NCBI RefSeq assembly: GCF_024436065.1 | Contig: NZ_JANFNS010000002.1 | Span: 62,001-126,000, forward strand | Reading direction: 5' to 3' | Origin: Saccharibacillus sp. JS10 | GTDB lineage: Bacteria; Bacillota; Bacilli; Paenibacillales; Paenibacillaceae | DNA: 64,000 nucleotides | Shown: positions 44,406 through 53,942 of the stretch, piece by piece | Numbering within the stretch: position 1 is the first letter of the stretch | How the letters are laid out: each line of letters opens with the position of its first letter | The notes under the pieces: generated by a model | Databases searched by the model: none | What the model saw: the letters and a program-made list of their open reading frames with translations, nothing else | What the model was told of the DNA's origin: nothing | Position numbers and translations under genes: made by a program

Positions 44406-45890
44406 ATGAACGAAAATTCAGAATCAACCATTTCAAATAACGAAGCCTCTTTTGCCTCTTACAACCTTAGTTCCGAAATTACACGTGCGCTTGATACGTT
44501 AGGCTATAAATCTCCTACGCCTGTTCAACAGCAAGTGATCCCGCAAGCTCTTGCAGGTCACGATATTACGGTCAAATCCCGTACAGGCAGCGGCAAAACG
44601 GCGGCTTACGGAATCCCGCTTTGCCAAATGATGGATTGGGAAGAAAGCCGTCCGCAAGCGCTCGTTTTGACCCCGACAAGAGAGCTTGCCGATCAGGTCA
44701 AAGAAGACATTATGAATATCGGACGATTCAAACGGATCAAAGCCGCTGCGATCTATGGCAAACAGCCATTCGACCGTCAAAAGCGCGAGTTGATGCAGCG
44801 TAATCACGTCATCGTCGGTACGCCGGGACGGGTGATGGATCATATTGAAAAAGATACGATTGATCTGGAACGGATCAAGTATCTGGTGATCGACGAAGCG
44901 GACGAAATGCTCAGCATGGGCTTTATCGAGCAATTGGAAAAGATCATTCGCGAATTGCCAACCGAGCGCGTGACGATGCTGTTTTCCGCTACGTTGCCGC
45001 AAGACGTCGAACGTCTTTGCCACCGTTACATGAACGATCCGGTCGATATCGAGATCGGATCGCCGGGCGATAAGCGTCAGACGCAGATCGAACATCGTCT
45101 GTACCGGGTGAGTGAGAAAGCGAAAGCGGCATTGCTGCAAAAAGTGACGGTAGTTGAAAACCCGGATAGCTGCATCATTTTCTGCCGCACCAAAGATAAC
45201 GTGGACGCGGCAGCCGCTCATCTGGAACGTCTCGGTTACCCGGTCAATAAGATTCACGGCGGCATGGAGCAAGACGATCGTAATCGCGTCATGAACGAGT
45301 TCCGTATGGGGAAATTCCGGTATCTAGTCGCGACCGACGTTGCGGCGCGCGGGATCGATATCGACCGTATCACGCATGTCATCAACTACGATCTGCCTAT
45401 GGAAAAAGAAAGCTACGTTCATCGCACCGGACGCACCGGTAGAGCAGGTCAAAGCGGGATCGCCATTACTTTCGCTACGCCTTTTGAAGATAAATTTTTG
45501 AACGCTATCGAGCGTTATATCGGCTTCGAACTGCCGGTTGCCGAAGTCCCTTCCGACTACGCAGTAGGCGAAGCGCAAGCTTCTTTCGATAAAAAGCTTC
45601 GCGATCGCCCTGTAGCGAAAAAGACCAAAGGCGAAGAATTGAACGCCGATATTATGAAGTTGTACTTCAACGGGGGAAAAAAGAAAAAATTGCGTCCCGT
45701 AGACTTTGTGGGTACGATCTCGAACATCGAAGGCATCAATGCCGACGATATTGGGATTATCAGCGTGCAAGAAACGGTGACTTACGTCGATATTCTCAAT
45801 GGCAAAGGCAGCAAAGTGCTGCAAGTCATGCAGGATACGACGGTTAAAGGAAAGCTGCTTAAAGTGCAAAAAGCGCGTACAGATCGTTAA
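44406..45890 (+). CDS. dbpA: DEAD-box RNA helicase DbpA (YxiN-like)
   Basis: ATP-dependent RNA helicase of 494 residues. Motif Q region [11 protein letters not shown], motif I SRTGSGKT, Ia [27 protein letters not shown], and [12 protein letters not shown] are all present. The C-terminal PF03880-type RNA-binding domain (about 415-494; [21 protein letters not shown]) identifies DbpA/YxiN, which recognises hairpin 92 of 23S rRNA in 50S assembly. ATG 44406 follows AAGGAG (44389-44394); the 48 upstream in-frame codons include the previous terminator and are excluded. Confidence 0.93.
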   Translation: MNENSESTISNNEASFASYNLSSEITRALDTLGYKSPTPVQQQVIPQALAGHDITVKSRTGSGKTAAYGIPLCQMMDWEESRPQALVLTPTRELADQVKEDIMNIGRFKRIKAAAIYGKQPFDRQKRELMQRNHVIVGTPGRVMDHIEKDTIDLERIKYLVIDEADEMLSMGFIEQLEKIIRELPTERVTMLFSATLPQDVERLCHRYMNDPVDIEIGSPGDKRQTQIEHRLYRVSEKAKAALLQKVTVVENPDSCIIFCRTKDNVDAAAAHLERLGYPVNKIHGGMEQDDRNRVMNEFRMGKFRYLVATDVAARGIDIDRITHVINYDLPMEKESYVHRTGRTGRAGQSGIAITFATPFEDKFLNAIERYIGFELPVAEVPSDYAVGEAQASFDKKLRDRPVAKKTKGEELNADIMKLYFNGGKKKKLRPVDFVGTISNIEGINADDIGIISVQETVTYVDILNGKGSKVLQVMQDTTVKGKLLKVQKARTDR

Positions 45891-45919
45891 ATTCTAACCT
45901 TCACAACGTTACAAATCAC

Positions 45920-45964
45920 AAAAAGACCGCTACTGATCCTCGATCAGCGAAGCGGTCTTTTTTT
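45920..45964. terminator. Bidirectional terminator
   Basis: AAAAAGACCGCT with AGCGGTCTTTTTT, inner GATC-containing stem. Its T tract reaches the stop codon of the convergent gene. Confidence 0.92.
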
Positions 45965-46856
45965 ACTTCTGTTTGATTCGACGTAGTTCCCGATTCAGCA
46001 TCTCCGACACTTCCCCAACACCCGGCAAGTCTTCAAGCAGTCCGAAAGTCTCGCCGCCCCATTCGCCATCGGCATCCCATACCTGGCGCCCAACTTTCAC
46101 TTGTCCATCTTTTTGATAATCAGCAAGCCGATTCGATGCTTCCGCTACAAATCCTTCCGGAAGACGCTGATTCCTCACCTTCGACCAATCGACCAAAAAC
46201 GAAAGCCCGCGCAGCAGATCGTATTCGAAAAACCGTGGGGAACAAGGCTTTAGCCAGTCTTCATTAATGACTTTTCCTGTAGACTTCGAGCAGACTAACT
46301 GGTGCTCGATCAAATAATGGGCGCCAGCATCCAAAAACTGTTGTTCGCGCTTGGTGAACGGACGATCCGTATGGTACAAGATCGCTTCTAGCGGCGGTAG
46401 AGTCGAGACGATTGAACTTTTGTGCGAATGTAGATACGCCTCAGGCTCGCAATTTAATCCGCCGTCTGGCAGCTGATGTTGCAGCAGCCAAGCTCGAATC
46501 CATGGCATTTCCTCATCAATCTCACAGCCGTAAGCTTTCAAAATGCGGTAAAACATCGCAAGTTCGCAATGACAGCAATCCCATAGGTTTTGATCGGCTG
46601 CAAGGCTTGGCGCGTCGCTTGGCTCAATCACGAAAGTCTTCCAAACACGCGTCTGAAGAAGCTTTTTTGCCTGAGCGATTGCCGAGCTTGGAATACGCTG
46701 AACTTCGCCCATTTCAAAAAGCGCGCACATTTGCCACCAAGCGCCGTTCCATTTGTTTCGGCTGTCTTCGTCATGTTCCGGTTCAAAATGAGAAGTGGTT
46801 TCCAAAAAAGCGATAGAAGCTTCAATCTCATTTGCGATCTTGCTCATATCAGCCAT
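45963..46856 (-). CDS. Alpha/alpha-toroid protein, prenyltransferase-like fold, unknown function
   Basis: Soluble protein of 297 residues. Repeated helical segments such as WIRAWLLQHQLPDGGLNCEPE (QxPDGG motif, about 123-140) and a second GEWGGE-type loop near the C-terminus resemble the alpha/alpha toroids of squalene cyclase and prenyltransferase proteins, but catalytic residues cannot be assigned. ATG 46856 has AAGGAGC about 6 nt upstream. It lies just downstream of an orphan histidine kinase gene on the same strand. Confidence 0.7.
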   Translation of the reverse strand: MADMSKIANEIEASIAFLETTSHFEPEHDEDSRNKWNGAWWQMCALFEMGEVQRIPSSAIAQAKKLLQTRVWKTFVIEPSDAPSLAADQNLWDCCHCELAMFYRILKAYGCEIDEEMPWIRAWLLQHQLPDGGLNCEPEAYLHSHKSSIVSTLPPLEAILYHTDRPFTKREQQFLDAGAHYLIEHQLVCSKSTGKVINEDWLKPCSPRFFEYDLLRGLSFLVDWSKVRNQRLPEGFVAEASNRLADYQKDGQVKVGRQVWDADGEWGGETFGLLEDLPGVGEVSEMLNRELRRIKQK

Positions 46857-46867
46857 CTATAAGCTCC

Positions 46868-48313
46868 TTATTCATTCGAAATCGTGGTATGCGCTTTGAC
46901 GCCAGAGTGAGACAAATCATCGTCTACAGCCAAAGGCAAGGTGACGGTCACTGTCGTTCCAACGCCGTATTCGCTTTCGATTCTGATCCGCCCGCCGTGC
47001 AATCTGACAATTTCTTTGCTGATCGCAAGCCCTAGACCGCTACCTGACATTTTGGAACTGCCTTTGTAGAAGCGGCGGCCTATTTTCTCAAGATCTTCCG
47101 CAGGAATGCCTTCGCCGTCGTCTTCTACGGATACATGCACTTGTAGATCTTCGCGGGAAGCCGTTAAACGAATCTCACCGTTCAAATCAGAAAATTTAAT
47201 CGCGTTGTCGAGCAGGTTAACGAACACTTGCTTCAATCGATTCAGATCGGCGTGCATCGGTAACGGATCTTCCGGCAAAAAAGTATGAAGAGTCACGCCG
47301 CGCTTATTGCCTGACCAACTGTATTGGAGATCCAATTGCTGCAGCAGCAAATTGAGATCGACCGGAACCGAGCGCATTTTGATTTCACCCGCTTGATATT
47401 TGGAAAAGTCCAGCAGATCTTCGACCAGACCGATCAATCGATCCGTTTCGTTGGTGATTACGCTAAGACCTTGCATCGTCGTCGGCTCGTCGTCTAATCC
47501 GCCTACGACAAGCGTTTCGCCCCAACCTTTGATCGAAGTAAGCGGCGTACGAAGTTCATGCGATACCGTTGAGATAAAGTCGTTTTTCATCTTTTCGCTT
47601 TTGGACAATTCTTCATTCATATGATTCAAGGAATCCGCTAACGTACCGACTTCGTCGTCATGTTGACGTACCGCTCTTACTGTAAAATCGCCGGTTGCCA
47701 TTTTGCGTGAAATCACGGTAAGTTCCTTAATCGGTCCTACGATTTGACGCGCGATGATGAGACTCAGACCGAAGCCGAGCAGTAATACCGCCGCTCCGAT
47801 CGCAATCGCCCAGCCAATGAGTTTAGCAACTTCGGTATATAACGGTTCGGTCGATACGGAAAACCGCAAGGTTCCGATCACTTCGCCGTAACTGACGAGT
47901 GGGCTAGATACTGCCATAATTCGTTGCTTGAACGCATCCGAATAACCGGAGTAGCTGCCGACTCCGCCTTGCTGCGCCGCGCGAACGTCGGCGGTACGTA
48001 CGCGTTTTTCCGAAGAAAAGCCGTAGGAATCGACGACCGTGCGTCCTTGCAGATCCAACACTTCGACGCGGCTGCTTTCGCCCGGTACGAGATTTTCCAA
48101 AATATAACGCGCACGTTCGGGTAGCGTATAGCCTTCCATAAACTGATTGGACAACGTGGCAGCGGTCACCGCACGTGATTGGACAATTTGACGGGCGCTG
48201 TCGAAGTAATACGTCGATACCGCCGCCGCAAAAACAACTTCAAGTACCAATACGATCGTCAGAAGCAGCAAGCCGATCTGAAGCAGTAAGCGACCTCTAA
48301 TACTTTTCAACAT
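46868..48313 (-). CDS. HAMP-type sensor histidine kinase without adjacent regulator
   Basis: Membrane kinase of 481 residues. Helix 1 (about 9-35) and helix 2 (about 167-190) flank an extracellular PAS/CACHE-like sensor. HAMP (about 190-243) is followed by HisKA with SHELRTPL (His about 252), N box NLLDNAIKFS, G1 DDGEGIP and G2 GSGLGL. ATG 48313 is set by AGAGGAGG 9 nt upstream, inside the end of the preceding lipoprotein gene (overlap 17 nt). No response regulator is beside it. The coupled lipoprotein may be a sensory partner. Confidence 0.9.
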   Translation of the reverse strand: MLKSIRGRLLLQIGLLLLTIVLVLEVVFAAAVSTYYFDSARQIVQSRAVTAATLSNQFMEGYTLPERARYILENLVPGESSRVEVLDLQGRTVVDSYGFSSEKRVRTADVRAAQQGGVGSYSGYSDAFKQRIMAVSSPLVSYGEVIGTLRFSVSTEPLYTEVAKLIGWAIAIGAAVLLLGFGLSLIIARQIVGPIKELTVISRKMATGDFTVRAVRQHDDEVGTLADSLNHMNEELSKSEKMKNDFISTVSHELRTPLTSIKGWGETLVVGGLDDEPTTMQGLSVITNETDRLIGLVEDLLDFSKYQAGEIKMRSVPVDLNLLLQQLDLQYSWSGNKRGVTLHTFLPEDPLPMHADLNRLKQVFVNLLDNAIKFSDLNGEIRLTASREDLQVHVSVEDDGEGIPAEDLEKIGRRFYKGSSKMSGSGLGLAISKEIVRLHGGRIRIESEYGVGTTVTVTLPLAVDDDLSHSGVKAHTTISNE

Positions 48314-49802
48314 CGCGGCTTGCCTCCTCTTCATCGTCGGTGTCGATACCCGCAAGCTGTCGAACTTCATCGAGGGTCAAGCGAAGCGATTCGTAATTTT
48401 GTAAAGCTTCTCCGGTTAGACCGGCATTGTCTTGCGGCAGTAATGCAATGGTCACTTGGGAAGAACTGCCTGGAGTAATCACTCGGGTGTTACTTAATAC
48501 GACATACTCGTCTTGCCTATTTTCAAGTAGCGGTTCGAGCATGTCCCAAGCTTCGGCAGTCATTTGGCGTAATGTTAATAACGGAATCGCTTTCGGCGTT
48601 TCGCTATTGTTTGGATCATTCGTCATATATACAAATCGAACTTCGCTTGCCGTGTTTTCTTGCTCGTTTGGAAGCTCGATTTCATATTTGCCAAGCCAAC
48701 GACTTGGAATCCGTAGATCGTAACCCCATTGCCAGAATCGATCTTCGACGAAGGTCATGGTACTTTTGCCGTCCCAACGGTAATACGAATCGCTCCAGAG
48801 CTGCGGAGTGCCCGAAGGTTTTTCCAGACTCGGCACAGGGGTTGGCAAAGCGACTTCCCAAATCCCGTCACCGTCGACGTCGCGATTTTTTGCTGGATAA
48901 TCGATCCACCATTTATTTTCGGTTGCTGACAAATCGGGATGATCGTCCGGCTGTTCTAGTTTTAGACTTTTCCGAGATAAGCGTTTGTCATAAGATTGTT
49001 GAGACAAAGACAATAGATTGACTAATTTGTTATTGTCCCAAGTCAGCAATATCCCGTAACCGGAACGCGTCGTGCTCATCACTTGGGCAAAAAGGCCATT
49101 GACCGAAGAAGCGGATGCCGGTTCGATGTGCATGTCCAGGACAGAGCCGTCCGTTTGACGTTTCGCAAGAATACCTAAAGCCCCGTTTTGTTCGCCGATC
49201 AATCGAATTTGAGAATGTGGATCTTCAGCGTCAGCATTCGGCGGAACAATCGCGATTTGATCTAGTCCTTTGCCGATTAAATCGCCTACCGCAATTTGAT
49301 CGTACGATTCATGAAAAAGCTCTTTGGCTTTGCCGTTAACGAAGGAGTATACGAACAGTTCGCGTGGCAGCCCCGAACCGCCGCTATCGTAACCGAGTAA
49401 CAACTCGGACGAAGATTGATGCAGAAGCGGCTTTACACTTAGATAATCAAGATCCATGGCGCTGCCTGTGATCTGATCGGCTTTTTGCCAGGTGTCGCCT
49501 TTTTTCGTTAAAATCATAATATTCACTTCGTAGTCGGTGTCCGGTTTTTTGTAAGAAACGATTAATTCGGGCTCGCCGTCTCCATCGAGATCGGCTAGAC
49601 GAATCGCGCTTCCTTGATCGGATTGATCCGGGGTGGTGAGCTGGTAGCCCGCAGGTAAAAAAGGCTGTACGGCGCGGTACAACGATTGTTCTTCATTGAC
49701 GAGATTGGGAGCATGCAGTAGATCACCGGGTGAAGCGATTCTTCCGCATCCACTGACAGCCAACAGAGTCAGCAGTAGACCGGCGATTTTGATTGCTTTC
49801 AT
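48297..49802 (-). CDS. Lipoprotein with VCBS/FG-GAP-like repeats
   Basis: Exported lipoprotein of 501 residues, lipobox LLAVSGCG (Cys about 19). It has two Asp-rich FG-GAP/VCBS-like calcium loops: LADLDGDGEPELIV (about 69-82) and DVDGDGIWEVALP (about 310-322). The fold may be an extracellular beta-propeller. AAGGAGAA precedes ATG 49802. Its 3' end overlaps the histidine kinase gene, suggesting it feeds the kinase as an accessory sensor. The function is inferred from context only. Confidence 0.8.
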   Translation of the reverse strand: MKAIKIAGLLLTLLAVSGCGRIASPGDLLHAPNLVNEEQSLYRAVQPFLPAGYQLTTPDQSDQGSAIRLADLDGDGEPELIVSYKKPDTDYEVNIMILTKKGDTWQKADQITGSAMDLDYLSVKPLLHQSSSELLLGYDSGGSGLPRELFVYSFVNGKAKELFHESYDQIAVGDLIGKGLDQIAIVPPNADAEDPHSQIRLIGEQNGALGILAKRQTDGSVLDMHIEPASASSVNGLFAQVMSTTRSGYGILLTWDNNKLVNLLSLSQQSYDKRLSRKSLKLEQPDDHPDLSATENKWWIDYPAKNRDVDGDGIWEVALPTPVPSLEKPSGTPQLWSDSYYRWDGKSTMTFVEDRFWQWGYDLRIPSRWLGKYEIELPNEQENTASEVRFVYMTNDPNNSETPKAIPLLTLRQMTAEAWDMLEPLLENRQDEYVVLSNTRVITPGSSSQVTIALLPQDNAGLTGEALQNYESLRLTLDEVRQLAGIDTDDEEEASRDVEKY

Positions 49803-49972
49803 GAGCGGGTTCTCCTTAACAGAATAAGCTATTCTTTTATATCGGCTTCATGCCGGGAATTTAGTAAATAAAAGGGTTCGGCGGTTCATTCTCGCAGTTA
49901 AACGTACATAGGTCAAGGATAAAATTCTACTCATTTAACTTTAAACGAAATAAACATAAAAGGAGTGATTTT

Positions 49973-50926
49973 TTGTATTACGATACGTCAAATATGCTAA
50001 ATATGATTCAACAAGCTTATGCCCAAGATGATGAAGCGATCCAGCAGATTACAGGGCTCCAAACGCTACGCGCTTTTTCACCGGATTACGCCCATCTGAT
50101 TGTGATTCAGCCCAAACATGCGATCATAAAACCTGATGGACGAATCCGTATTTTAAATCAAAAAGCTGCGGATAGCAGTCAGTCTTGGTTATGCGCCGAT
50201 CTGTATCGTTGTTTTCCGTCTGGCGGCGCTTCTTGGACGCATATTCCTTTTCCGGCTTCGTTTGTTCCGGTCAACATCGATTATGAACAAAAGGAACAGA
50301 GTGGTGGGAGTGGGCAATTTGTATTTCGGTCTGATCAAGGGGATATCGTGCGCGCTACTCCGATGCAGATCGGATTCGCTTTTCGAGACTTGGATCTGGT
50401 GATGGGCGGAGTAACCGAAGAAGAGATGGAGAATGAGTTTTTGGGTATGGCGGAGATTGTCGTTCCTGCACCTCCGATTGTTCGAACCGCTCAAGATAAT
50501 CCGCCGATCGACTGGGCAGACGGTACTTTTGTTTTTCAGCCTGAAAGCCAAGTTTTTAGTAGCGAATATCAATTTGGAGAGCATAGAATCGAGATTCGGC
50601 TTGAGCAATCAGAACGGAAGCAAGCATTGGAATCATTGGATCGGTTAGAAAAGATAGTAGGAGAGCTTCCGAACCTTGATCTGGCGGCGCGGTGTTACGC
50701 AGCAAAGGAGTTGCTAGAACTCAAAAACGATTCTTGGCTGGACGAAGATGAAGAAGAATGCAGCGAGACTATATTTATTCAGCGTATGCAATTAGAGTCT
50801 TTGACACTAAGCGAAGACGGAGACTTGGCATTCTGGTACGAAGATGGCGATTTATTTTGGGGACATTCGATTTGTGTGCACAGAAGCGGAAAAGAACAAT
50901 GGCTTTCAGCAGATATGATGGGCTAG
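49973..50926 (+). CDS. Hypothetical protein
   Basis: Soluble 317-residue protein, acidic at the C-terminus, family not recognised. The first half is beta-rich (LIVIQPKHAIIKPDGRIRIL, about 43-62); a DUF2262-like C-terminal segment is possible (KELLELKNDSW followed by acidic DEDEEE, and an LTLSEDGDLAFWYEDGDLFW strand pair, about 282-301). TTG 49973 lies 7 nt after AGGAG (49961-49965) and is a better start than any ATG. It is monocistronic with a terminator behind it. Confidence 0.65.
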   Translation: MYYDTSNMLNMIQQAYAQDDEAIQQITGLQTLRAFSPDYAHLIVIQPKHAIIKPDGRIRILNQKAADSSQSWLCADLYRCFPSGGASWTHIPFPASFVPVNIDYEQKEQSGGSGQFVFRSDQGDIVRATPMQIGFAFRDLDLVMGGVTEEEMENEFLGMAEIVVPAPPIVRTAQDNPPIDWADGTFVFQPESQVFSSEYQFGEHRIEIRLEQSERKQALESLDRLEKIVGELPNLDLAARCYAAKELLELKNDSWLDEDEEECSETIFIQRMQLESLTLSEDGDLAFWYEDGDLFWGHSICVHRSGKEQWLSADMMG

Positions 50927-50950
50927 ACTAAAGTCTGAATTTTTATAGGG

Positions 50951-50987
50951 AACGAACCGAATTTATTATAATCGGTTCGTTTTTTTA
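50951..50987 (+). terminator. Intrinsic terminator
   Basis: AACGAACCGA, AT-rich loop, TCGGTTCGTT, then TTTTT. Confidence 0.9.
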
Positions 50988-51065
50988 CGTGTAAAAGTGG
51001 TTACAAATACCTAAGAGGTGCGAGGTTGGGACAATTATAGTAGCCGTCGCAGATGGGAGACAGAT

Positions 51066-51515
51066 ATGTACAGAAAGCTAATCGCAACTTTGGGGATCAC
51101 CATTCTGCTTGGCGGCTGCGGAAGTCCAGTGCAACAAGCCGCAAAACCGGATCAGGATTCAGTCAAGACGCCGGAAGTCCGGGAATACGAAGGAGCCGGC
51201 AAAACATGGAGCGCCGAGTATTCGATGTATATGCCAAAAGACGGAGGGCATTTGCGTGCACGCTTGATTGCTTCTTATGAAGGTTCGGGACCTGCTCCGA
51301 TCGGCGAAGTGAAATATTCGTATTATGGCGAAGATATTGAGTCAGGTAGCGGAGGAAAACATATTAAAAAAGCGCCAGAAAACGGCGTTTATTCGCTGCG
51401 CGATATGGTTACAACGCAATACAAGCCCAATGATGCGGGCACTGTAGAACTTTTGCTGATTTGGAACAACGGCAAACATTCGGAGACGATTCGTTTAGAA
51501 CCGACAGAAAGTTAA
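51066..51515 (+). CDS. Small secreted lipoprotein
   Basis: A 149-residue exported lipoprotein with N-terminus MYRKLIATLGITILLGGCG and lipid-modified Cys at about 18. The rest is a small soluble beta domain, not recognised. ATG 51066 has GGGAGA upstream; ATG 51018 would put 16 charged residues before the signal peptide and is rejected. Confidence 0.7.
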   Translation: MYRKLIATLGITILLGGCGSPVQQAAKPDQDSVKTPEVREYEGAGKTWSAEYSMYMPKDGGHLRARLIASYEGSGPAPIGEVKYSYYGEDIESGSGGKHIKKAPENGVYSLRDMVTTQYKPNDAGTVELLLIWNNGKHSETIRLEPTES

Positions 51516-51553
51516 GTGTGGGCGTCTACATCTTATAATATACATACGGTTCA

Positions 51554-51590
51554 AGCGGCATTGCCTTCTGCAAAGGCGATCCGCTTTTTT
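51554..51590 (+). terminator. Intrinsic terminator
   Basis: AGCGG and GCCTT pair with AAGGC and CCGCT in a two-part stem; TTTTT follows. Confidence 0.85.
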
Positions 51591-51675
51591 CGTCGTTGCT
51601 CGGTAAATTTCATCTGAATTTCAGATTTCTTGCCTATACTGATTTCAAATGAAAGCTTACAGAAGGAGATGCACC

Positions 51676-53268
51676 ATGCCGCAATTATTGAAAAAAGCAT
51701 TTTATGGATTATTGCTCGGATTTTTCGGCTTGTTCGTGGTTTCTTCGTTGTTCGTTCGAGCGGAGTATAACTTTGCCGCTTACGGCGATAACCCGATTTT
51801 ACATACGCAGCGTCCGATCATGTTGATTGTGCTGTTCATTTTGTTATTGGGATTGTCGGTACTTGGCTATAAGATTGTTCGAAAACTGAATGTCTACTCT
51901 GCCAAGATCGTCGTCCCTATCGTGTTAGGCATCTCGATGATTCTACAAGTTACGTTGATTTTTTTGCTGCCCCGATTGCCGACGGATGATTCGCAGACTG
52001 TCGTTTCCCTTGCGCTTGATATGCTGTATCGCCATGATTATTCGTCTTTTGATACCCATGGGTATTTGCATATGTTTCCGTTTAACTTCTCAAGCGTACT
52101 CTATATCCAAACTTTGCTAGCCATCTTCCCGGATAACTATATCGTTATTAAACTTTTTAATATCGGATTCTCGCTACTGACGACTTTTATGATTCATCTC
52201 ATTTATTTGGAACTTAGAGACGGGAAAAGAAGCAACGATTACGGGGTATTGCTATTGGCAGCTTTTTATATCCCGTCGTTACTTATGCCGAACTTAATCT
52301 ATAACGATGTGATCGGTACAGCTTTGCTCACGTCTGCGATTTATTTCGTTATTCGATTCGTGCGTGTTCGGCACTTTCGGGACATCGTATTTGCGGCGCT
52401 GTTACTTGCGGTCGGCAATTATTTCCGAGGTATCGGAGCGCTGATCTTGATCGCCGCAGCGGTTTACCTTCTATTGAATCTCGTCAAAATTGGAGTCCGC
52501 CGAACTTTGCTGTCCCTGCTTGTGCTCATCGCGTTGTTTAATGTTCCATCTTGGACACAGACCATCTATCTTCAAGCGACAGGTGTGACCAACAAAGAGA
52601 TTTCTGAAAACGCGGCTCCGGTCTATATGTGGCTGAATATGGGCATTAATTTGGAGCGGTTCGGATTTTGGGATGAGATGGAAAGTTACCGGATTTATCA
52701 GCGTGAAGCGAAGTTCGATAAAGCAATCAGCACAGAATTGTACAAAGATTCGATTCGTGAAAAGTTATCGGACGCGTCTTGGAATGAACTGCTGAGCATG
52801 TACTATAAAAAGCTAATCTGGGTCTGGACGGAAGGAACGTATCAGATCGATCGTTACGGAATTGGAAACGAAACGGCGACAGGGGGACGAATATTCGGAA
52901 CGCCGATCGGAGGCAGTTATAGCTACGACACATGGATGACCCGGTTGTTCCAAGGGGATTCTATGGCTCGCTCGATCTTATTATGGGTGCTGTACGCGTC
53001 GAGTATTCTGATGTACGCGTTATCTGCGGTTCGGCTATTTACCGGAATCCGAAATCGACGGTATACGGAGGTTCTACCGGTATTGATCTTGCTCGGATTT
53101 ATCGCTTTTTATCTGCTATGGGAGATTAAGTCGCGTTATTTGTATCCGGTCTATCCGCTGCTCTTGCTTTTATCTTATCTGGGATTCAAAGACACGTTAG
53201 CGTTACTTGCGAATACGACATTTGGCAAAAAAATAGGTCTAAGCAAGGAGGAAGACGTTCATGCGTAA
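51676..53268 (+). CDS. GT-C-like polytopic membrane glycosyltransferase
   Basis: Polytopic membrane protein of 530 residues with 11-13 hydrophobic helices. The first extracytoplasmic loop ends LPRLPTDDSQTV (Asp pair at about 105), as in GT-C enzymes (PMT/ArnT/GT39-like) that use polyprenyl-phosphate sugars. AGAAGGAGA precedes ATG 51676; ATG 51649 is further away and less likely. It overlaps the next lipoprotein gene by 8 nt. It probably glycosylates a cell-envelope acceptor; donor and acceptor are unknown. Confidence 0.75.
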   Translation: MPQLLKKAFYGLLLGFFGLFVVSSLFVRAEYNFAAYGDNPILHTQRPIMLIVLFILLLGLSVLGYKIVRKLNVYSAKIVVPIVLGISMILQVTLIFLLPRLPTDDSQTVVSLALDMLYRHDYSSFDTHGYLHMFPFNFSSVLYIQTLLAIFPDNYIVIKLFNIGFSLLTTFMIHLIYLELRDGKRSNDYGVLLLAAFYIPSLLMPNLIYNDVIGTALLTSAIYFVIRFVRVRHFRDIVFAALLLAVGNYFRGIGALILIAAAVYLLLNLVKIGVRRTLLSLLVLIALFNVPSWTQTIYLQATGVTNKEISENAAPVYMWLNMGINLERFGFWDEMESYRIYQREAKFDKAISTELYKDSIREKLSDASWNELLSMYYKKLIWVWTEGTYQIDRYGIGNETATGGRIFGTPIGGSYSYDTWMTRLFQGDSMARSILLWVLYASSILMYALSAVRLFTGIRNRRYTEVLPVLILLGFIAFYLLWEIKSRYLYPVYPLLLLLSYLGFKDTLALLANTTFGKKIGLSKEEDVHA

Positions 53269-53758
53269 CCTTAAGCAAAAAGCGTTGCTTGCAACACTTA
53301 CGCTTCCGATATGGACGATGCTTGCGGCATGCGACATGATTGCGGCGCAGCATATTCCGAGCGATACGACAACCTCTTTTGGCAACGGAAAAGGTCTGGG
53401 TGGTTCTCAAGCTACGCTCAGTATGCCGGGCGAAGATATTTTGGGACGCCTGAGCGGAACCGTTCGAGAGATTGAAGAAGTCACAGAAGCGACAGCCATC
53501 GGGCAGGTGGTCAGTGTGGAGAAAGATACGCTTACACTTGAAGTGTCCAAAAATGAAGGGTCGAATAACAAATCTGAAGGATCTATGCCGCATAAAAAAC
53601 TAAAGTGGGACGAGCTAACTATGATTGTGGGCGATTCACAAAATCGCGGATCAGTAGCAGAATTAAGCACAAGTCTGATCGGGCAAACAGTAAGCGTTCA
53701 ATACGAGAAAGAAACCGACCGGATTATAGAGATACGTTTTATTCATCGCCGTAAATGA
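53261..53758 (+). CDS. Small lipoprotein coupled to the GT-C gene
   Basis: Exported protein of 165 residues with lipobox MLAACD (Cys about 24). The mature part has a Ser/Gly-rich linker and a small OB-like beta domain (EATAIGQVVSVEKDTLTLEV, about 76-95). ATG 53261 lies behind AAGGAGGA within the end of the GT-C gene. It may help the enzyme or be its target; this is context only. Confidence 0.7.
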   Translation: MRNLKQKALLATLTLPIWTMLAACDMIAAQHIPSDTTTSFGNGKGLGGSQATLSMPGEDILGRLSGTVREIEEVTEATAIGQVVSVEKDTLTLEVSKNEGSNNKSEGSMPHKKLKWDELTMIVGDSQNRGSVAELSTSLIGQTVSVQYEKETDRIIEIRFIHRRK

Positions 53759-53787
53759 AAAGCAGCGACTACATTTTCTAATGATGC

Positions 53788-53793
53788 TATACT
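53788..53793 (+). promoter_or_regulatory. Extended -10 promoter element
   Basis: TGCTATACT (53785-53793) upstream of a tiny ORF and the acetyltransferase gene. Confidence 0.45.
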
Positions 53794-53827
53794 AGACAGA
53801 ACTTAACGACGAACGGGGGAAATGGAT

Positions 53828-53887
53828 ATGAGGGACTTCACACAATCATCCAATCAACAACAAGGTGCAGGGCAAGTAAGTGAATAA
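53828..53887 (+). CDS. Possible 19-residue peptide or leader
   Basis: ATG 53828, 8 nt after GGGGGA (53815-53820), opens a 19-codon frame, MRDFTQSSNQQQGAGQVSE, ending TAA at 53887. An upstream ATG at 53822 would add MD. A good promoter and ribosome site precede it, but the peptide is hydrophilic and unrecognised. It may be a real micropeptide, a leader for the acetyltransferase gene 56 nt on, or chance. Confidence 0.25.
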   Translation: MRDFTQSSNQQQGAGQVSE

Positions 53888-53942
53888 TGGAAAAAGACTT
53901 ACTTGAACCGGCTTTCTATAAAAAAACCGGGAGAGTGAAGTT

